Notes: generated by a model not told the origin, from the letters alone. Counted from the stretch's first letter, positions 17,785 through 26,710 are shown. The stretch: 64,000 nt of DNA from CBDDDW01 sp965226805 (GCA_965226805.1 CBDDDW010000024.1:62001-126000), one strand, 5' to 3'. A program made the numbers and translations.

Positions 17785-18261
17785 CTAAGAAGGACCCTTC
17801 TGGGCGGGTCGGAAATGGCGTATGTCCTCAAGGCTACCCGTACGTGTCTCGGCCCACACCGGCTCCACAGCCATCCCCGTCGTGACTAGAGCCGGCTCTA
17901 TCCCGCCCAATCGGTGGACCAGTCCGCCCCGAAATCCTTCCCAAGCGACAAATGCAACGACTTCCGGGTCTGGCAGGGACTCTTCCTCCAGGGAAACGTG
18001 CAGCACGGTGAATGTCTTTACGTAGCCCGGCCCTTCCACGGGCACCCAGCCGGCGGTCTCTTCGAAGCACCGCTCGCAGTAGATCTTAGGGGGCAGGAAG
18101 GCCTCGCCACACGTAGGACACTGGGAGGCCAGCAGCCGCCTGTTGTCCCGCATCTCCCTGAAGAAACGCTCGCCGGCGACCCCCACAGTGTACCGGTGAT
18201 GGATGGGAATATCGCCTCGCAAGGAGCGTGGCCCTCCAGGCCTGTCTATCTTGTCCCACAT
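17785..18261 (-). CDS. DUF35 zinc-ribbon/OB-fold protein A
   Basis: A 158-residue protein with a rubredoxin-like zinc ribbon (CPTCGEAFLPPKIYCERC at about residues 48-65) followed by an OB-fold (GYVKTFTVLHVSL, then VVAFVAWEG). DUF35 proteins bind acyl-CoA or hold thiolase and HMG-CoA synthase subunits together. It is downstream of a second DUF35 and a thiolase on the same strand, so it likely belongs to the same complex. Its start region overlaps a protease remnant. Confidence 0.85.
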   Translation of the reverse strand: MWDKIDRPGGPRSLRGDIPIHHRYTVGVAGERFFREMRDNRRLLASQCPTCGEAFLPPKIYCERCFEETAGWVPVEGPGYVKTFTVLHVSLEEESLPDPEVVAFVAWEGFRGGLVHRLGGIEPALVTTGMAVEPVWAETRTGSLEDIRHFRPAQKGPS

Positions 18262-18584
18262 AGAGTCCCCATATTTCCGATTAATTGGTTCCCAGAAGAA
18301 ACGATGCCGGCCATGGGGAACCTCGGTATCGGCAAAAGCTTTCGATTCATGGGATCGACGGCCACGCCAAAGCCTTCCAGAGTGTACGCACCGAGGAGGG
18401 AGTCAGTGGCCTCGTCTCCGAAGACCACGATTGTCGTATGCGACTGCCCATCCAGGCGCACCCTGGTCTCGGCCACATCCCGTTCAATGACCCGACCATC
18501 GTTACTCGGAACCTGTCCACTATCAAGCCCTCTATCTACATGCCCACGCAATAGCTCATCACCTTTTGAGAAAGGACAACACAA
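18246..18584 (-). pseudogene. Truncated clan AA aspartic protease
   Basis: The C-terminal 75 residues of this frame (DGRVIERDVAETRVRLDG, then IVVFGDEATDSLLGAYTLEG and AVDPMNRKLLP) match the second half of bacterial retropepsin-like clan AA aspartic proteases. The first half, which should carry the catalytic D[ST]GA, is missing: the preceding bases encode unrelated residues and other frames do not hold it. It is therefore a fragment and cannot be active on its own. Confidence 0.65.
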
Positions 18585-18603
18585 CTCATGCTAGCCCATC
18601 GAG

Positions 18604-19119
18604 CTATTCCAACGGCCGGAAGTACCGTATGTCCGTGATCGAGCCTTCTCGTTCATCCGACGGTTTCCACACCGCCTCGACGTGCGTCCCTATCTTCACC
18701 TTACCGAGGATCGTCTCCAGGTCGTCACCCACTTCCCCCAGCAGGTGCATGATGCCCATGCCGGGGCTGGCCCCTTCTATCTCTATCACGGCCGGCACCT
18801 CCGGAGTTTCGCGGCGCGTCGCATCCCAGTTTACGAAGGAAACGGAGAACGTGTTCAGGACACCTGTATCCTTCAGCTGAATCCAGTCGCTCAGAGGCAC
18901 GAAGCACAGCTCGCAGAAGGCTCTGGGTGGCAGGAGGGTCCTATCGCACTGGGGACAGTGTACGCCCAGGAGCACACCGTCCTTCAACCCTGCCAGGAAT
19001 ATGCCCACCGCGACCCCGGTGTCCCACTCGTACTCCGATTTCACCCGCCATTGAGTGACCAGCGCGTCGCCCTGTGCGAGGAGCCCCTCGGTAAGAGATG
19101 TTCCGGCGAATGGTTTCAT
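18604..19119 (-). CDS. DUF35 zinc-ribbon/OB-fold protein B
   Basis: A 171-residue protein with CPQCDRTLLPPRAFCELC as zinc ribbon and an OB-fold after it (VLNTFSVSFVNWD, PAVIEIEGA, MGIMHLLGEV). An extra N-terminal segment of about 50 residues precedes the ribbon. It lies 12 bases after the thiolase gene, the classic thiolase-DUF35 order, so the two products probably form one complex. Confidence 0.88.
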   Translation of the reverse strand: MKPFAGTSLTEGLLAQGDALVTQWRVKSEYEWDTGVAVGIFLAGLKDGVLLGVHCPQCDRTLLPPRAFCELCFVPLSDWIQLKDTGVLNTFSVSFVNWDATRRETPEVPAVIEIEGASPGMGIMHLLGEVGDDLETILGKVKIGTHVEAVWKPSDEREGSITDIRYFRPLE

Positions 19120-19131
19120 CCCGCCTCCAGC

Positions 19132-20310
19132 CTATTTCCCCATAACGACTACCGTGCCCACCTGCATCAGGTCTCCCCACGCCTGGGCTACTCCACGACG
19201 GACCTCCCGCCTCACCTGGCGGCTCCCTGCCCGTCCCTGTAACTGCCAGAATATCTCCGCCGCCTTCATGACGCCTGCGGCGGCGATGGGATTCCCCACC
19301 CCCAGCAACCCTCCCGATGGGCTCGAGGGGATTCCTGTTGCCGTATCCCGGTCCCAGAAACCCTGATCCAGTAGTCTGGGGGCCTCTCCTTTGCCGGCCA
19401 GCATCAACCCTTCAAGGTGGTGAAGCTCCTTGTACGCGAAGGGGTCGTAGGGTTCCGCCACATGTATCTCCTTCCGGGGGTCGGTGATACCGGCCATCTG
19501 GTAGGCCATCGTGGCCGCCTTCTCGAGATAACGTGGATAATAGAGGTCACGGTCCGTCCAGTAGGAAGTGTCCAGGCACCAGCCGACGCCTTCGATCCAG
19601 ACGGACGAGTCGGTCCTGCGCCGGACGAACTCGTCGGAGGCGAGGACGATGGCCCCAGCGCCGTCGCTTATGGGCGACACCATGAGGCGCTGCACGGGCC
19701 AGACCATGACCTCGGAGTCCATAATCTGCTCTAAGGTCAAGTCCCCGGCGATCCCTTCCTGGGCCGATGGATGGTCCATGCCGTTGCGCTTGTTTTTCTG
19801 GGCCACGCGGGCAAATGTCTCCATAGGCACGCCGTAAGTCTGCATGTAGCGGTTCATCTCCAGGGCGAATATCCACAGCAGATTCACCCCAAGCGGGCGT
19901 TCCAGGAACTGGTCGTATATGGCATTGAAGGCGCCCTGGGGGTGAGGAAGGGCGGAGGACATCTTCTCCTCTCCTACCACCAGGCAGGTACGGAAGTGGC
20001 CGCTGGCGATGTGATACCAACCCGTGATTAGGGACATCACGCCCGAGCCACCTCCCACATAGCTCCTCATGACGGGCTTGCCCCAGGCGCCGGCCCCGTC
20101 GGCCAGGTACTCCCCGTTCATGTGCACACCGTCGAAAGCGTCAGGGGCCGTGACCACGACGACGCAGTCGATGTCGGCGATGGTGAGACCGGCGTCCTCA
20201 AGGGCCGCCTTGGCGGCCTCGAAGGCCAGCTCCTTGGGGGTCTCCAGCGCACGGCGCATGAAACGGGTAAGACCCGCCCCAAGGACCGCGACCTTGTGCT
20301 TATAGGGCAC
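19132..20310 (-). CDS. Thiolase-fold protein A, non-standard active site
   Basis: A 392-residue SCP-x-type thiolase-fold protein: VAVLGAGLTRFMRR start, VGGGSGVMSLITG in the nucleophile loop and GGLLGVGNPIAAAG near the end. In standard thiolases the loop contains a cysteine (GCxSG) and the last motif is GHPxGxSG. Here glycine replaces the cysteine and asparagine the histidine. The fold and length are complete, and a DUF35 partner follows directly. Non-catalytic or differently acting thiolases are known in archaeal thiolase/HMG-CoA synthase/DUF35 complexes and in steroid side-chain aldolases (Ltp2-DUF35), so a retro-aldol role is an alternative. Confidence 0.85.
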   Translation of the reverse strand: MPYKHKVAVLGAGLTRFMRRALETPKELAFEAAKAALEDAGLTIADIDCVVVVTAPDAFDGVHMNGEYLADGAGAWGKPVMRSYVGGGSGVMSLITGWYHIASGHFRTCLVVGEEKMSSALPHPQGAFNAIYDQFLERPLGVNLLWIFALEMNRYMQTYGVPMETFARVAQKNKRNGMDHPSAQEGIAGDLTLEQIMDSEVMVWPVQRLMVSPISDGAGAIVLASDEFVRRRTDSSVWIEGVGWCLDTSYWTDRDLYYPRYLEKAATMAYQMAGITDPRKEIHVAEPYDPFAYKELHHLEGLMLAGKGEAPRLLDQGFWDRDTATGIPSSPSGGLLGVGNPIAAAGVMKAAEIFWQLQGRAGSRQVRREVRRGVAQAWGDLMQVGTVVVMGK

Positions 20311-20364
20311 TTTTATTCACCTGCCGGCATCGCTTATCCATGGAGTCTCGCCATCCTGCGCCTC

Positions 20365-20787
20365 TCACACCTTTGTCACCCTGCGCCGCCCTCCCAGTTG
20401 TCACACTGCGCCGCTCTCCCCGTTGTCACACTGCGCCGCTCTCCCCGTTGTCACACTGCGCCGCTCTCCCCGTTGTCACCGTGCGCCACTCTCCCCGTTG
20501 TCGCCCTGCGCCGCTCTCTCCGTTGTCACCCTGCGCCACTCTCCCCGTTGTCACCCTGCGCCGCTCTCCCCGTTGTCACACTGCGCCGCTCTCCCCGTTG
20601 TCGCCCTGCGCCGCTCTCTCCGTTGTCACCCTGCGCCACTCTCCCCGTTGTCACCCTGCGCCACTCTCCCCGTTGTCACCCTGCGCCGCTCTCCCCGTTG
20701 TCCCCCTGCGGCGCTCTCTCCGTTGTCACCCTGCGGCACTCTCCCCGTTGTCACCCTGCGCCGCTCTCCCCGTTGTCACCCTGAGCG
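20365..20787. repeat. 25-bp minisatellite, about 17 units
   Basis: A direct tandem array with unit CCGTTGTCACCCTGCGCCGC plus TCTCC, repeat distance exactly 25 bases (for example 20401, 20426, 20451). Because 25 is not a multiple of three and no stop occurs, all three plus frames stay open and give false proteins of up to 240 residues. The last unit runs into CACCCTGAGCGAAAGCGAAGGG, a common intergenic motif from which the unit probably arose. The array lies between the thiolase A and GIY-YIG genes and underlies the end of the latter. Confidence 0.92.
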
Positions 20788-21097
20788 AAAGCGAAGGGTC
20801 TAACCCCGCTTCATACCACCCATCGCTCAAGTCCACCCACTCAGGATTGACGCATTCGATAAGTGCAATCTTCTTGCTCCTGAGCCAGCTTTTGATCTGC
20901 TTCTCTCGGCGAAGCGCGGCTAGCACCTCCGTAGTCGCCTCATGGTACACCAACATAGTCAAGTGGTATTTCTTAGTGAACTCCTTGATTAGCTCCTGTT
21001 TGTGTTCGTATACCCTCCTTAACAAGTCGCCGCTGACACCGGTATATAGAATCTTGGAATGATTGCTCATGATATACACATGGTATTGCTTGATCAT
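20726..21097 (-). CDS. GIY-YIG domain protein
   Basis: A 123-residue protein with a UvrC-type single GIY-YIG nuclease domain: YHVYIMSN, then LYTGVSGDLLRRVYEHK and EATTEVLAALRREKQIKSW. This class, often named YhbQ-like, is abundant in Dehalococcoidia genomes and of unclear role. The last ~25 residues (LRVTTGRAAQGDNG) are encoded by the minisatellite, so the original stop was probably lost or the end is read into the repeat. It sits between two thiolase genes but seems unrelated to them. Confidence 0.85.
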   Translation of the reverse strand: MIKQYHVYIMSNHSKILYTGVSGDLLRRVYEHKQELIKEFTKKYHLTMLVYHEATTEVLAALRREKQIKSWLRSKKIALIECVNPEWVDLSDGWYEAGLDPSLSLRVTTGRAAQGDNGESAAG

Positions 21098-21160
21098 ATC
21101 TTAGATTCTTCGCTGCGCTCAGAATGACAAAGGGCTCATCCGAATCACTCCGAGGTTCAG

Positions 21161-22312
21161 TCACTCCCTCGCCAGCACCACCACTCCTCCGCTAGCGGTG
21201 GGTACGCCGCGCCAGGATTGGGCTAGCCCGACCCTGATGCCCTTGACCTGGCGCTCTCCGGCCTCACCACGCAGCTGGAGGACAACTTCGAGGACGCTAC
21301 GCAGGCCCGAAAGGTCGTAGCCATAGCCGCAACCCAGGTGCCCACCTGATACATTCACCGGGAGCCGCCCATCGGGATGGAACTCGCCCGACTCGAGGAG
21401 CCTCCCCGCGCGTCCGGCCTGGGCCAGGCCCAACGCCTCCAGGTGCTGTAGCTCTTTGTAAGCGAAGGTGTCGTCCACCTCGGCCAGGTCCATTTCAGCG
21501 GACGGGTCGCTGATGCCGGCCATCTCATAGGCCATGCGGGCCGCCACCTCAGCATATACCGCTCGGTGCCACTCCCGCTCCTCCAAGTTAGGTGTGTGCT
21601 GGGCCCAGCCTATTCCCCTGATGAAAACGTGGGCTCCCCGGAAACGCGACAGCACCTCTTCCCTGGCAAGCACCAGCACGATAGCGCCGTCGGCATGGCG
21701 AGAGGCCTCGGCCTCCTTCAGGGGCTCTGCTATTGGTCTAGAGCGAAGCACGTCCTCGGCTGAGACGCCGGCCGGATAGGCGGCCATGGGATTGCGCGTG
21801 GCATTCGTACTGTTCTTTGCCACCACCTGAGCGGCCTGCTCCTCAGTATTGCCGGTGGCCTCCAGGAACGCCCTCATCTCCAGCCCGGCTACGAATCTGG
21901 GATGGAACCCGAGGGGTCGCGCATATATCGGGTCGAGAGCGAATGCTTCGATGTGGGCCGGGTAGAGTATATTCGAGGCCTTGGAGCGCCCTTCGACCAC
22001 CGCCACGTCGAAGTGCCCCGTCTCCATCTGCATGACCACTGAGGCCATCCCGGTGATGCCATCAGAGGTTATTGTATGTACGGGCTTGAGGACGGCTCCC
22101 AGCTGGTCGGGTACGTACTCATCAGCGATGGCCGTGCCTTCCAGATAGTCTTCGCTTATGGATACGAAGGTGTCTACGTCCCCGGGGCCGATCCCCGCGT
22201 CGGCATACGCCTCCGTCGCCGCCTGGAAGATCATCTCCCTGTACGAGACCTCGGGAGAGGCAGGCCGAAGGGGTGTATACCCAACCCCCACTATGGCGAT
22301 CCTCTCGTGCAC
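21161..22312 (-). CDS. Thiolase-fold protein B, non-standard active site
   Basis: A 383-residue thiolase-fold protein. It begins HERIAIVGVGYTPLRP, and the nucleophile position reads TSDGITGMAS instead of GCxSG, so no cysteine is present. The terminal motif is NVSGGHLGCGYGYDLSGLR instead of GHPxGAxG. It is distantly similar to protein A and encoded on the same strand about 850 bases upstream of it. Two such thiolase-like chains next to DUF35 proteins fit a heteromeric complex. Standard acetyl-CoA acetyltransferase activity is unlikely from these substitutions. Confidence 0.8.
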   Translation of the reverse strand: MHERIAIVGVGYTPLRPASPEVSYREMIFQAATEAYADAGIGPGDVDTFVSISEDYLEGTAIADEYVPDQLGAVLKPVHTITSDGITGMASVVMQMETGHFDVAVVEGRSKASNILYPAHIEAFALDPIYARPLGFHPRFVAGLEMRAFLEATGNTEEQAAQVVAKNSTNATRNPMAAYPAGVSAEDVLRSRPIAEPLKEAEASRHADGAIVLVLAREEVLSRFRGAHVFIRGIGWAQHTPNLEEREWHRAVYAEVAARMAYEMAGISDPSAEMDLAEVDDTFAYKELQHLEALGLAQAGRAGRLLESGEFHPDGRLPVNVSGGHLGCGYGYDLSGLRSVLEVVLQLRGEAGERQVKGIRVGLAQSWRGVPTASGGVVVLARE

Positions 22313-22395
22313 CTGTTCCTCCGTAGAGAAAGTTGAAGCCGGCCAGACTAGCTAGAGCCCTGAAGCGGAAGCGTAAGGTAGGGGTGGAGGAAAGG

Positions 22396-23727
22396 CTAGG
22401 GCCGGCCCTCCCACTCCTCTTCGGTCAGCCCGTCCATCTCAGCGGGCTCCCCGGCCTTTCTAAGCACCCTTCTGACGAGGAACCCAGCCGTCATGGCTCC
22501 CAGCGCCAAGAGCGCCAGTATGCCGATGAGGAGACTATCCAGATATGCAAAGGAAGGGAGGGAACCACCGCCGCTGGTGTCGCCGTGGCTGTCCTGACTC
22601 AACGCCGAAGACCATCTCTGGTCCAGCTGGTCAAGGTCAAATTCATACACGGTGTTCAGGGCTTGGGCACTTCTCTGTCCTTCGTTCAAACGTCCTATGA
22701 ACTCCCGGAACTTCCCGTCACCGCGGGTCTCCAGTAGATAGCCCACGACACTTCGAGCCTTCCGATAAAAGTATCGGATGTGGTCACGTGTCCCTGGAAC
22801 GGCGTACATGCGTCTCAAGGGCATTCTAGAGACAGTAGCCCCTCTTGAAAATCCCTGCCGGTAGTCGCGAACCCCCGGCTCAATGTAGCTGGCGAAGCCC
22901 TCGTTCACCCAAGCCGGGATCCTGGCCGTTGGTGCGCTGGCAGCTTCCTCCATGAGAAGGTGGGCGGCCTCGTGGACAATCAAGTTGGGCTGAAAACCGA
23001 TTCCGACGAATACCTTATTTTCGGGGAAAGCGAACCCCTGAAATATCTGCTCCTGGGTAATCGTATCGCTTTGATGGGGAAAGGCATCGCTGGCCTCGGA
23101 CCTGGAGTTGTAGATAATGCCCCTCAGAGGACCCTCGGACTTAACATCCAAGAGCTCCTCAATCTCCGCTAGGGAACTTTCCACCTGCCGGGCTACGTTT
23201 TCCACGCGAGTTTGCGATAGGTTGTGCCAGTATATCGAGAGGGGCCCGGCCTCGATGACCTGCCAGCGGAACCTGCCATCGACGTATAGGAACTTCTCGC
23301 GGCTGGTCTCCACGACTTCGCCCTGGGAATTTCGAATCGAGTAGTAATACTCGACTTCTGTTCCAGGAGGCAGATAGCTAAACCCAGAGACATCGAGATT
23401 GAAACTGGTTTCGACGCGCTTTGATGGGTCCACTTCGGGATACGTGTATGTCCAGATACCAGAGGGAGCAACCCGGTAAAATAACCTGATCTCGACTATC
23501 TCGTCCTCTCCTTCGACTTCAAGGCTGAACAGGACGTCGTCAGGGAACCGAACCTCCATACGTTCGGAGAGGACGCGGATGTCGTCCCCCGCCGCGGAGA
23601 CAGGCGGCGCAGGGTTCAGGACGAACGCCAGCAGAGCTAGGGCCAGTAAGGTGGCAGTCATCCACCCAGCGACAGCGGATCCTGGAAGGTTCCGATTGCG
23701 TAGTATCTTGTGCATGCCTATTTTCAT
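22396..23727 (-). CDS. Peptidase MA-family membrane metalloprotease
   Basis: A 443-residue envelope protein: an N-terminal membrane segment or signal (WMTATLLALALLAFVL), an Ig-like beta region, a zinc protease motif HEAAH at residues 252-256 with WVNEGFASYIE downstream as third ligand, and a C-terminal membrane helix (SLLIGILALLALGAMTAGFL) with a charged tail. This is the gluzincin arrangement HExxH...NEGxA of peptidase MA. The protease domain should face outward. It diverges from a JAMM gene and an HELGH lipoprotein gene, another two protease-like genes. Confidence 0.85.
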   Translation of the reverse strand: MKIGMHKILRNRNLPGSAVAGWMTATLLALALLAFVLNPAPPVSAAGDDIRVLSERMEVRFPDDVLFSLEVEGEDEIVEIRLFYRVAPSGIWTYTYPEVDPSKRVETSFNLDVSGFSYLPPGTEVEYYYSIRNSQGEVVETSREKFLYVDGRFRWQVIEAGPLSIYWHNLSQTRVENVARQVESSLAEIEELLDVKSEGPLRGIIYNSRSEASDAFPHQSDTITQEQIFQGFAFPENKVFVGIGFQPNLIVHEAAHLLMEEAASAPTARIPAWVNEGFASYIEPGVRDYRQGFSRGATVSRMPLRRMYAVPGTRDHIRYFYRKARSVVGYLLETRGDGKFREFIGRLNEGQRSAQALNTVYEFDLDQLDQRWSSALSQDSHGDTSGGGSLPSFAYLDSLLIGILALLALGAMTAGFLVRRVLRKAGEPAEMDGLTEEEWEGRP

Positions 23728-23789
23728 TATACCCCATACTACGTTGGGCTGGTCGAACCGGACTGGAACCCCCGAGGCTTTCGACTACC

Positions 23790-23930
23790 GTTATCTCCCC
23801 CGTTCCCTCCCTCGATCGGAGAGGGCCAGGGCGACGGTCAGAGGACCTTCCCTTCCGTCTGACTCCCGCCAGCGAAGGAGGGAGAATAGATTCCCCAGTC
23901 CCTGAGAGGGAGAGGGCCAAGGTCAGCGTG
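23790..23930. repeat. Intergenic palindromic repeat region
   Basis: Between the divergent peptidase MA and JAMM genes. Two GA-rich/CT-rich palindromic units are visible (CCTCCCTCGATCGGAGAGGG and a second with CCTGAGAGGGAGAGGGCCAAG), relatives of the repeat at 15358-15500 and 61791-61835. Confidence 0.5.
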
Positions 23931-23932
23931 GG

Positions 23933-24391
23933 ATGTTGCAAAAGAGGAGGGAAGAGATTAAGTTAGTGCTAGCCGATCAGGAAGAAGATGACTTGCTCCG
24001 TATAGAGAAACACCTTCGCGATGAGATGGTAGCCCACGCACTGGAGAACGACTCCGTCGAGTGCTGCGGGGTGCTGGCAGGCACCGGCGGCGGGTTCCTG
24101 AAGCTCTTCCGGATGACTAACGTCGAGAACAGCCCCTATCGCTTCAGCTGGGACTCCAGAGAGCTCATCAACGTCTGGCGAGAGATGGAGGACAACGAGT
24201 GGGAGCATCGGGCAGTATACCACTCCCACACCCACTCGGAGGCATATCCATCCTCCACCGACGTTCGCCTTGCCGCGTGGCCCGAGGCGTACTACATCAT
24301 AATCTCCCTCATGGACAAGAAGTACCCTTCACTGCGGGCCTTCCGAATCCTGGATGGTTCCGTTTCCGAGGAAGAGCTCCAAGTGGTCTGA
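23933..24391 (+). CDS. JAMM/MPN-domain metalloprotease
   Basis: A protein of up to 152 residues with a JAB1/MPN fold. The JAMM motif is HSHTHSEAYPSSTD at residues 97-110 (two His and the Asp bind zinc) and an upstream Glu in VECCGVLAG acts as the catalytic base. Bacterial relatives cut ubiquitin-like or sulfur-carrier proteins, or act as DUB-like enzymes, but no carrier protein is nearby. The ATG at 23933 lacks a ribosome-binding site; a TTG at about 23992 has AGGAAG in front and would give 133 residues, keeping all motifs. The stop touches the next gene's start. Confidence 0.85.
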   Translation: MLQKRREEIKLVLADQEEDDLLRIEKHLRDEMVAHALENDSVECCGVLAGTGGGFLKLFRMTNVENSPYRFSWDSRELINVWREMEDNEWEHRAVYHSHTHSEAYPSSTDVRLAAWPEAYYIIISLMDKKYPSLRAFRILDGSVSEEELQVV

Positions 24392-26710
24392 ATGAAACGG
24401 TATTTGGCCCTTCTCGCTTTGCCCCTGTGCCTAGCTGTATTGACCGCCTGCTCCAGCGACTCGGACATTCCGACGCCGGACCTGCGGACCCCAACCAGTT
24501 TCGAGACCGATACTCCGGGCCGCGCCCAGTCTGAGACAGGGGCCTCGTCTACTCCCCACGAGACCCCCACCGCCGGACAAACCATGTTCGCCACGCCGGA
24601 ACCCTCGGCCACACTCACTCCAACCACCGCAGCCACACCCGCATCGGCACCCGTAGCCACGCCGCTTGAGGTGACATTACTCACGACGGAGGAAGCGTGG
24701 GTAAAGGACCGGCGGGAGGCCGTGGTGTCTCTCTATGACATCACCGAGGAAGGTGCAAGAGCGCTGGGCGCCCTGGACTTCCGGTGGATGCAAGACCAGC
24801 CGGGCTTCTTCGGCAGTTTTGGCTACAAGAGCTGGACAGGGGTTGGAGAAGCCAAACCCAAAGGCGTTATTCACGAGCTGGGCCACGCCTATTGGGGACT
24901 GTTTCCTATTACAGGCCTGCCGCAGTTGGGTTGGGACACGTCCGGAGGGAACGACGTCTCTCCGGCCATGCAACGCTATCACCAAGACGTGCTCGAGTTC
25001 CTGAGCCAGCCGATGGACCCCTGGGAGCCGCTGAGGGGGCGCCTCCGGACCCTCCCGGAGGTCTCCGGGGAGAACACTGAGCCCATCTTTCATCACATCG
25101 AAGCCGATGCCGTTCACACTATCGCCGGCGACCTGCATCTGCTGCCACCGATACTCAGAAAGTACTGGGACAGGTTGCTGCGGCCCGGCCCTTTTAACTC
25201 ATGGGAGGAGGCTCTGGCCTGGTACATGCGCCTGCCAGAGGAGGAAAAGAAGCTCGCCGACAGGTACCTGGGTTTCGAACACCTGGACCTCGGGAGCTAC
25301 GACTCTCTCAAGTCTGGCGACCGGCAACGAGTGCCGGAGCAGACCGGGGACATCCTGGTCCGGGAAGAAAGGCGCCGCCTCCAAGATTTCGCCGACCTGT
25401 TCGACCTGCTGCTGGGCTCGCCAGAACACCAGGAGAACTTCAACTTCTGGCGCGGGTATATGCGGGACAAGAGAGACCTGCACGAGAGGTATCCCGGCTT
25501 GGTATCATCTCTCGATGCGCCCAGGGCCCCTGAAATCGCCGCGGCGATGGACACTCTGCTCGAGCTAAAGGAAAAAGACCGCGATGAGCAGGCCGGTTTG
25601 CTCATCACTAGGCTGAGAGAGCAACCGTTTCTGGTGAATTTCCTACCTGTCCTGGAGGATCGCGTCTTGCTCGAGCTGTTCTCTTCCGGTAGCGAGCTGC
25701 CCCAAGGCGCAACTCTCAAGGGAACGGCTGAGTTTGTGGAGTCGCTGGAAAAGTTTACCCCTCACATCAACAGGATCATCGACATGGGGACGGAGGACGC
25801 CGGCGAGGGCGCCAAGCAGCTCACCGCCTATCTGAACGGGGTGGACTTCGAAGAGAAAGATGACCTCAAGCTCTTCTTCGACATTCTAAGAGACTCGGAT
25901 GAGAGTACCGGGAAGGAAGTGGTAGCCGCACTGGACGACTCCATGTTGCGAAGGCTATTGGAGCCCGTGCCCGCCAAGCTGCGGTCTCTGCTGGACCCCC
26001 CCAGGCTCCTGGAGTTCCTGAATATAACGCTCGATTCGACCCACCCAGAGCTGGTCCAGGGCATGCAAGACATGATCACCTTTCCGTCAGGGAACTTTCG
26101 GATAGACGAGCCGTTCATAGACGAGATGTACAGTGTCATAGCCATAAGAAGCAGGATGGAGGCCGCGCAAACGCTGAGCGCCATCGCAGGTTCGGCCTTC
26201 CCAGTTGAACGCTTCTTGAGTCTTCATCCAGCGGCGGCGGTAGACCTGCTCTCCACCGACCTGGACATCACAACAGCGATGGTCAAGTCCAGCGATCCCG
26301 TGATCCTTCCTCCTGCGAAATTCGTCTACCGGCTCATATACGCGGACCCCGAGTTCGCCGCTCGGGTTGTGCAGCGCCTGGACCGGCAGGGCGAGGACCG
26401 CTTGGTGTTGGAATCGCTGGCCCATTTCGCTTACGACGCCGACAGGCTCCGGGCCGTTCCGGGGCTCCCCATTTCGTTGGAAAGAGACGGCAGGTTCCTC
26501 AAGGGGCTCCTGGAAGACAATGGGCCGGAGTGGCTGGAGCAGCGGATGGAAGAGGTCGTAGAGGTCTTCCAGCAGCGGATAGTGGAGAAGCTGGCCCCCG
26601 GCGACTTCCTGGCGGCCTACAAGAGGACCCTTGAGGCAGCCGCCTCCATCATAGAAGACGGTGAGGCGGGCCGCACCCTGGAAGAGATTACAACCCGGGT
26701 ATTGGGTTGA
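24392..26710 (+). CDS. Large lipoprotein with HELGH motif
   Basis: A 772-residue secreted lipoprotein: signal peptide with lipobox LTAC (cleavage before Cys 20), a Pro/Thr-rich linker to about residue 100 and a large helical domain. A gluzincin-like motif HELGH occurs at residues 161-165, in VIHELGHAYWG, and FHHIEADAVH about 80 residues later could hold the third zinc ligand, but I cannot assign a known peptidase family. The ATG follows the JAMM gene stop directly (TGAATG), so the two are co-translated. The last 450 residues are leucine-rich helical repeats without known domains. Confidence 0.75.
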   Translation: MKRYLALLALPLCLAVLTACSSDSDIPTPDLRTPTSFETDTPGRAQSETGASSTPHETPTAGQTMFATPEPSATLTPTTAATPASAPVATPLEVTLLTTEEAWVKDRREAVVSLYDITEEGARALGALDFRWMQDQPGFFGSFGYKSWTGVGEAKPKGVIHELGHAYWGLFPITGLPQLGWDTSGGNDVSPAMQRYHQDVLEFLSQPMDPWEPLRGRLRTLPEVSGENTEPIFHHIEADAVHTIAGDLHLLPPILRKYWDRLLRPGPFNSWEEALAWYMRLPEEEKKLADRYLGFEHLDLGSYDSLKSGDRQRVPEQTGDILVREERRRLQDFADLFDLLLGSPEHQENFNFWRGYMRDKRDLHERYPGLVSSLDAPRAPEIAAAMDTLLELKEKDRDEQAGLLITRLREQPFLVNFLPVLEDRVLLELFSSGSELPQGATLKGTAEFVESLEKFTPHINRIIDMGTEDAGEGAKQLTAYLNGVDFEEKDDLKLFFDILRDSDESTGKEVVAALDDSMLRRLLEPVPAKLRSLLDPPRLLEFLNITLDSTHPELVQGMQDMITFPSGNFRIDEPFIDEMYSVIAIRSRMEAAQTLSAIAGSAFPVERFLSLHPAAAVDLLSTDLDITTAMVKSSDPVILPPAKFVYRLIYADPEFAARVVQRLDRQGEDRLVLESLAHFAYDADRLRAVPGLPISLERDGRFLKGLLEDNGPEWLEQRMEEVVEVFQQRIVEKLAPGDFLAAYKRTLEAAASIIEDGEAGRTLEEITTRVLG

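Noticed and set aside
20365..20787. CRISPR array
   Set aside because: The units are contiguous without unique spacers, and no cas genes are present.
20122..21062. Long proteins of 126-240 residues rich in RRSPRCH and LSPLS repeats
   Set aside because: They are translations of the 25-bp tandem array in all frames, with no start sites and no protein features.
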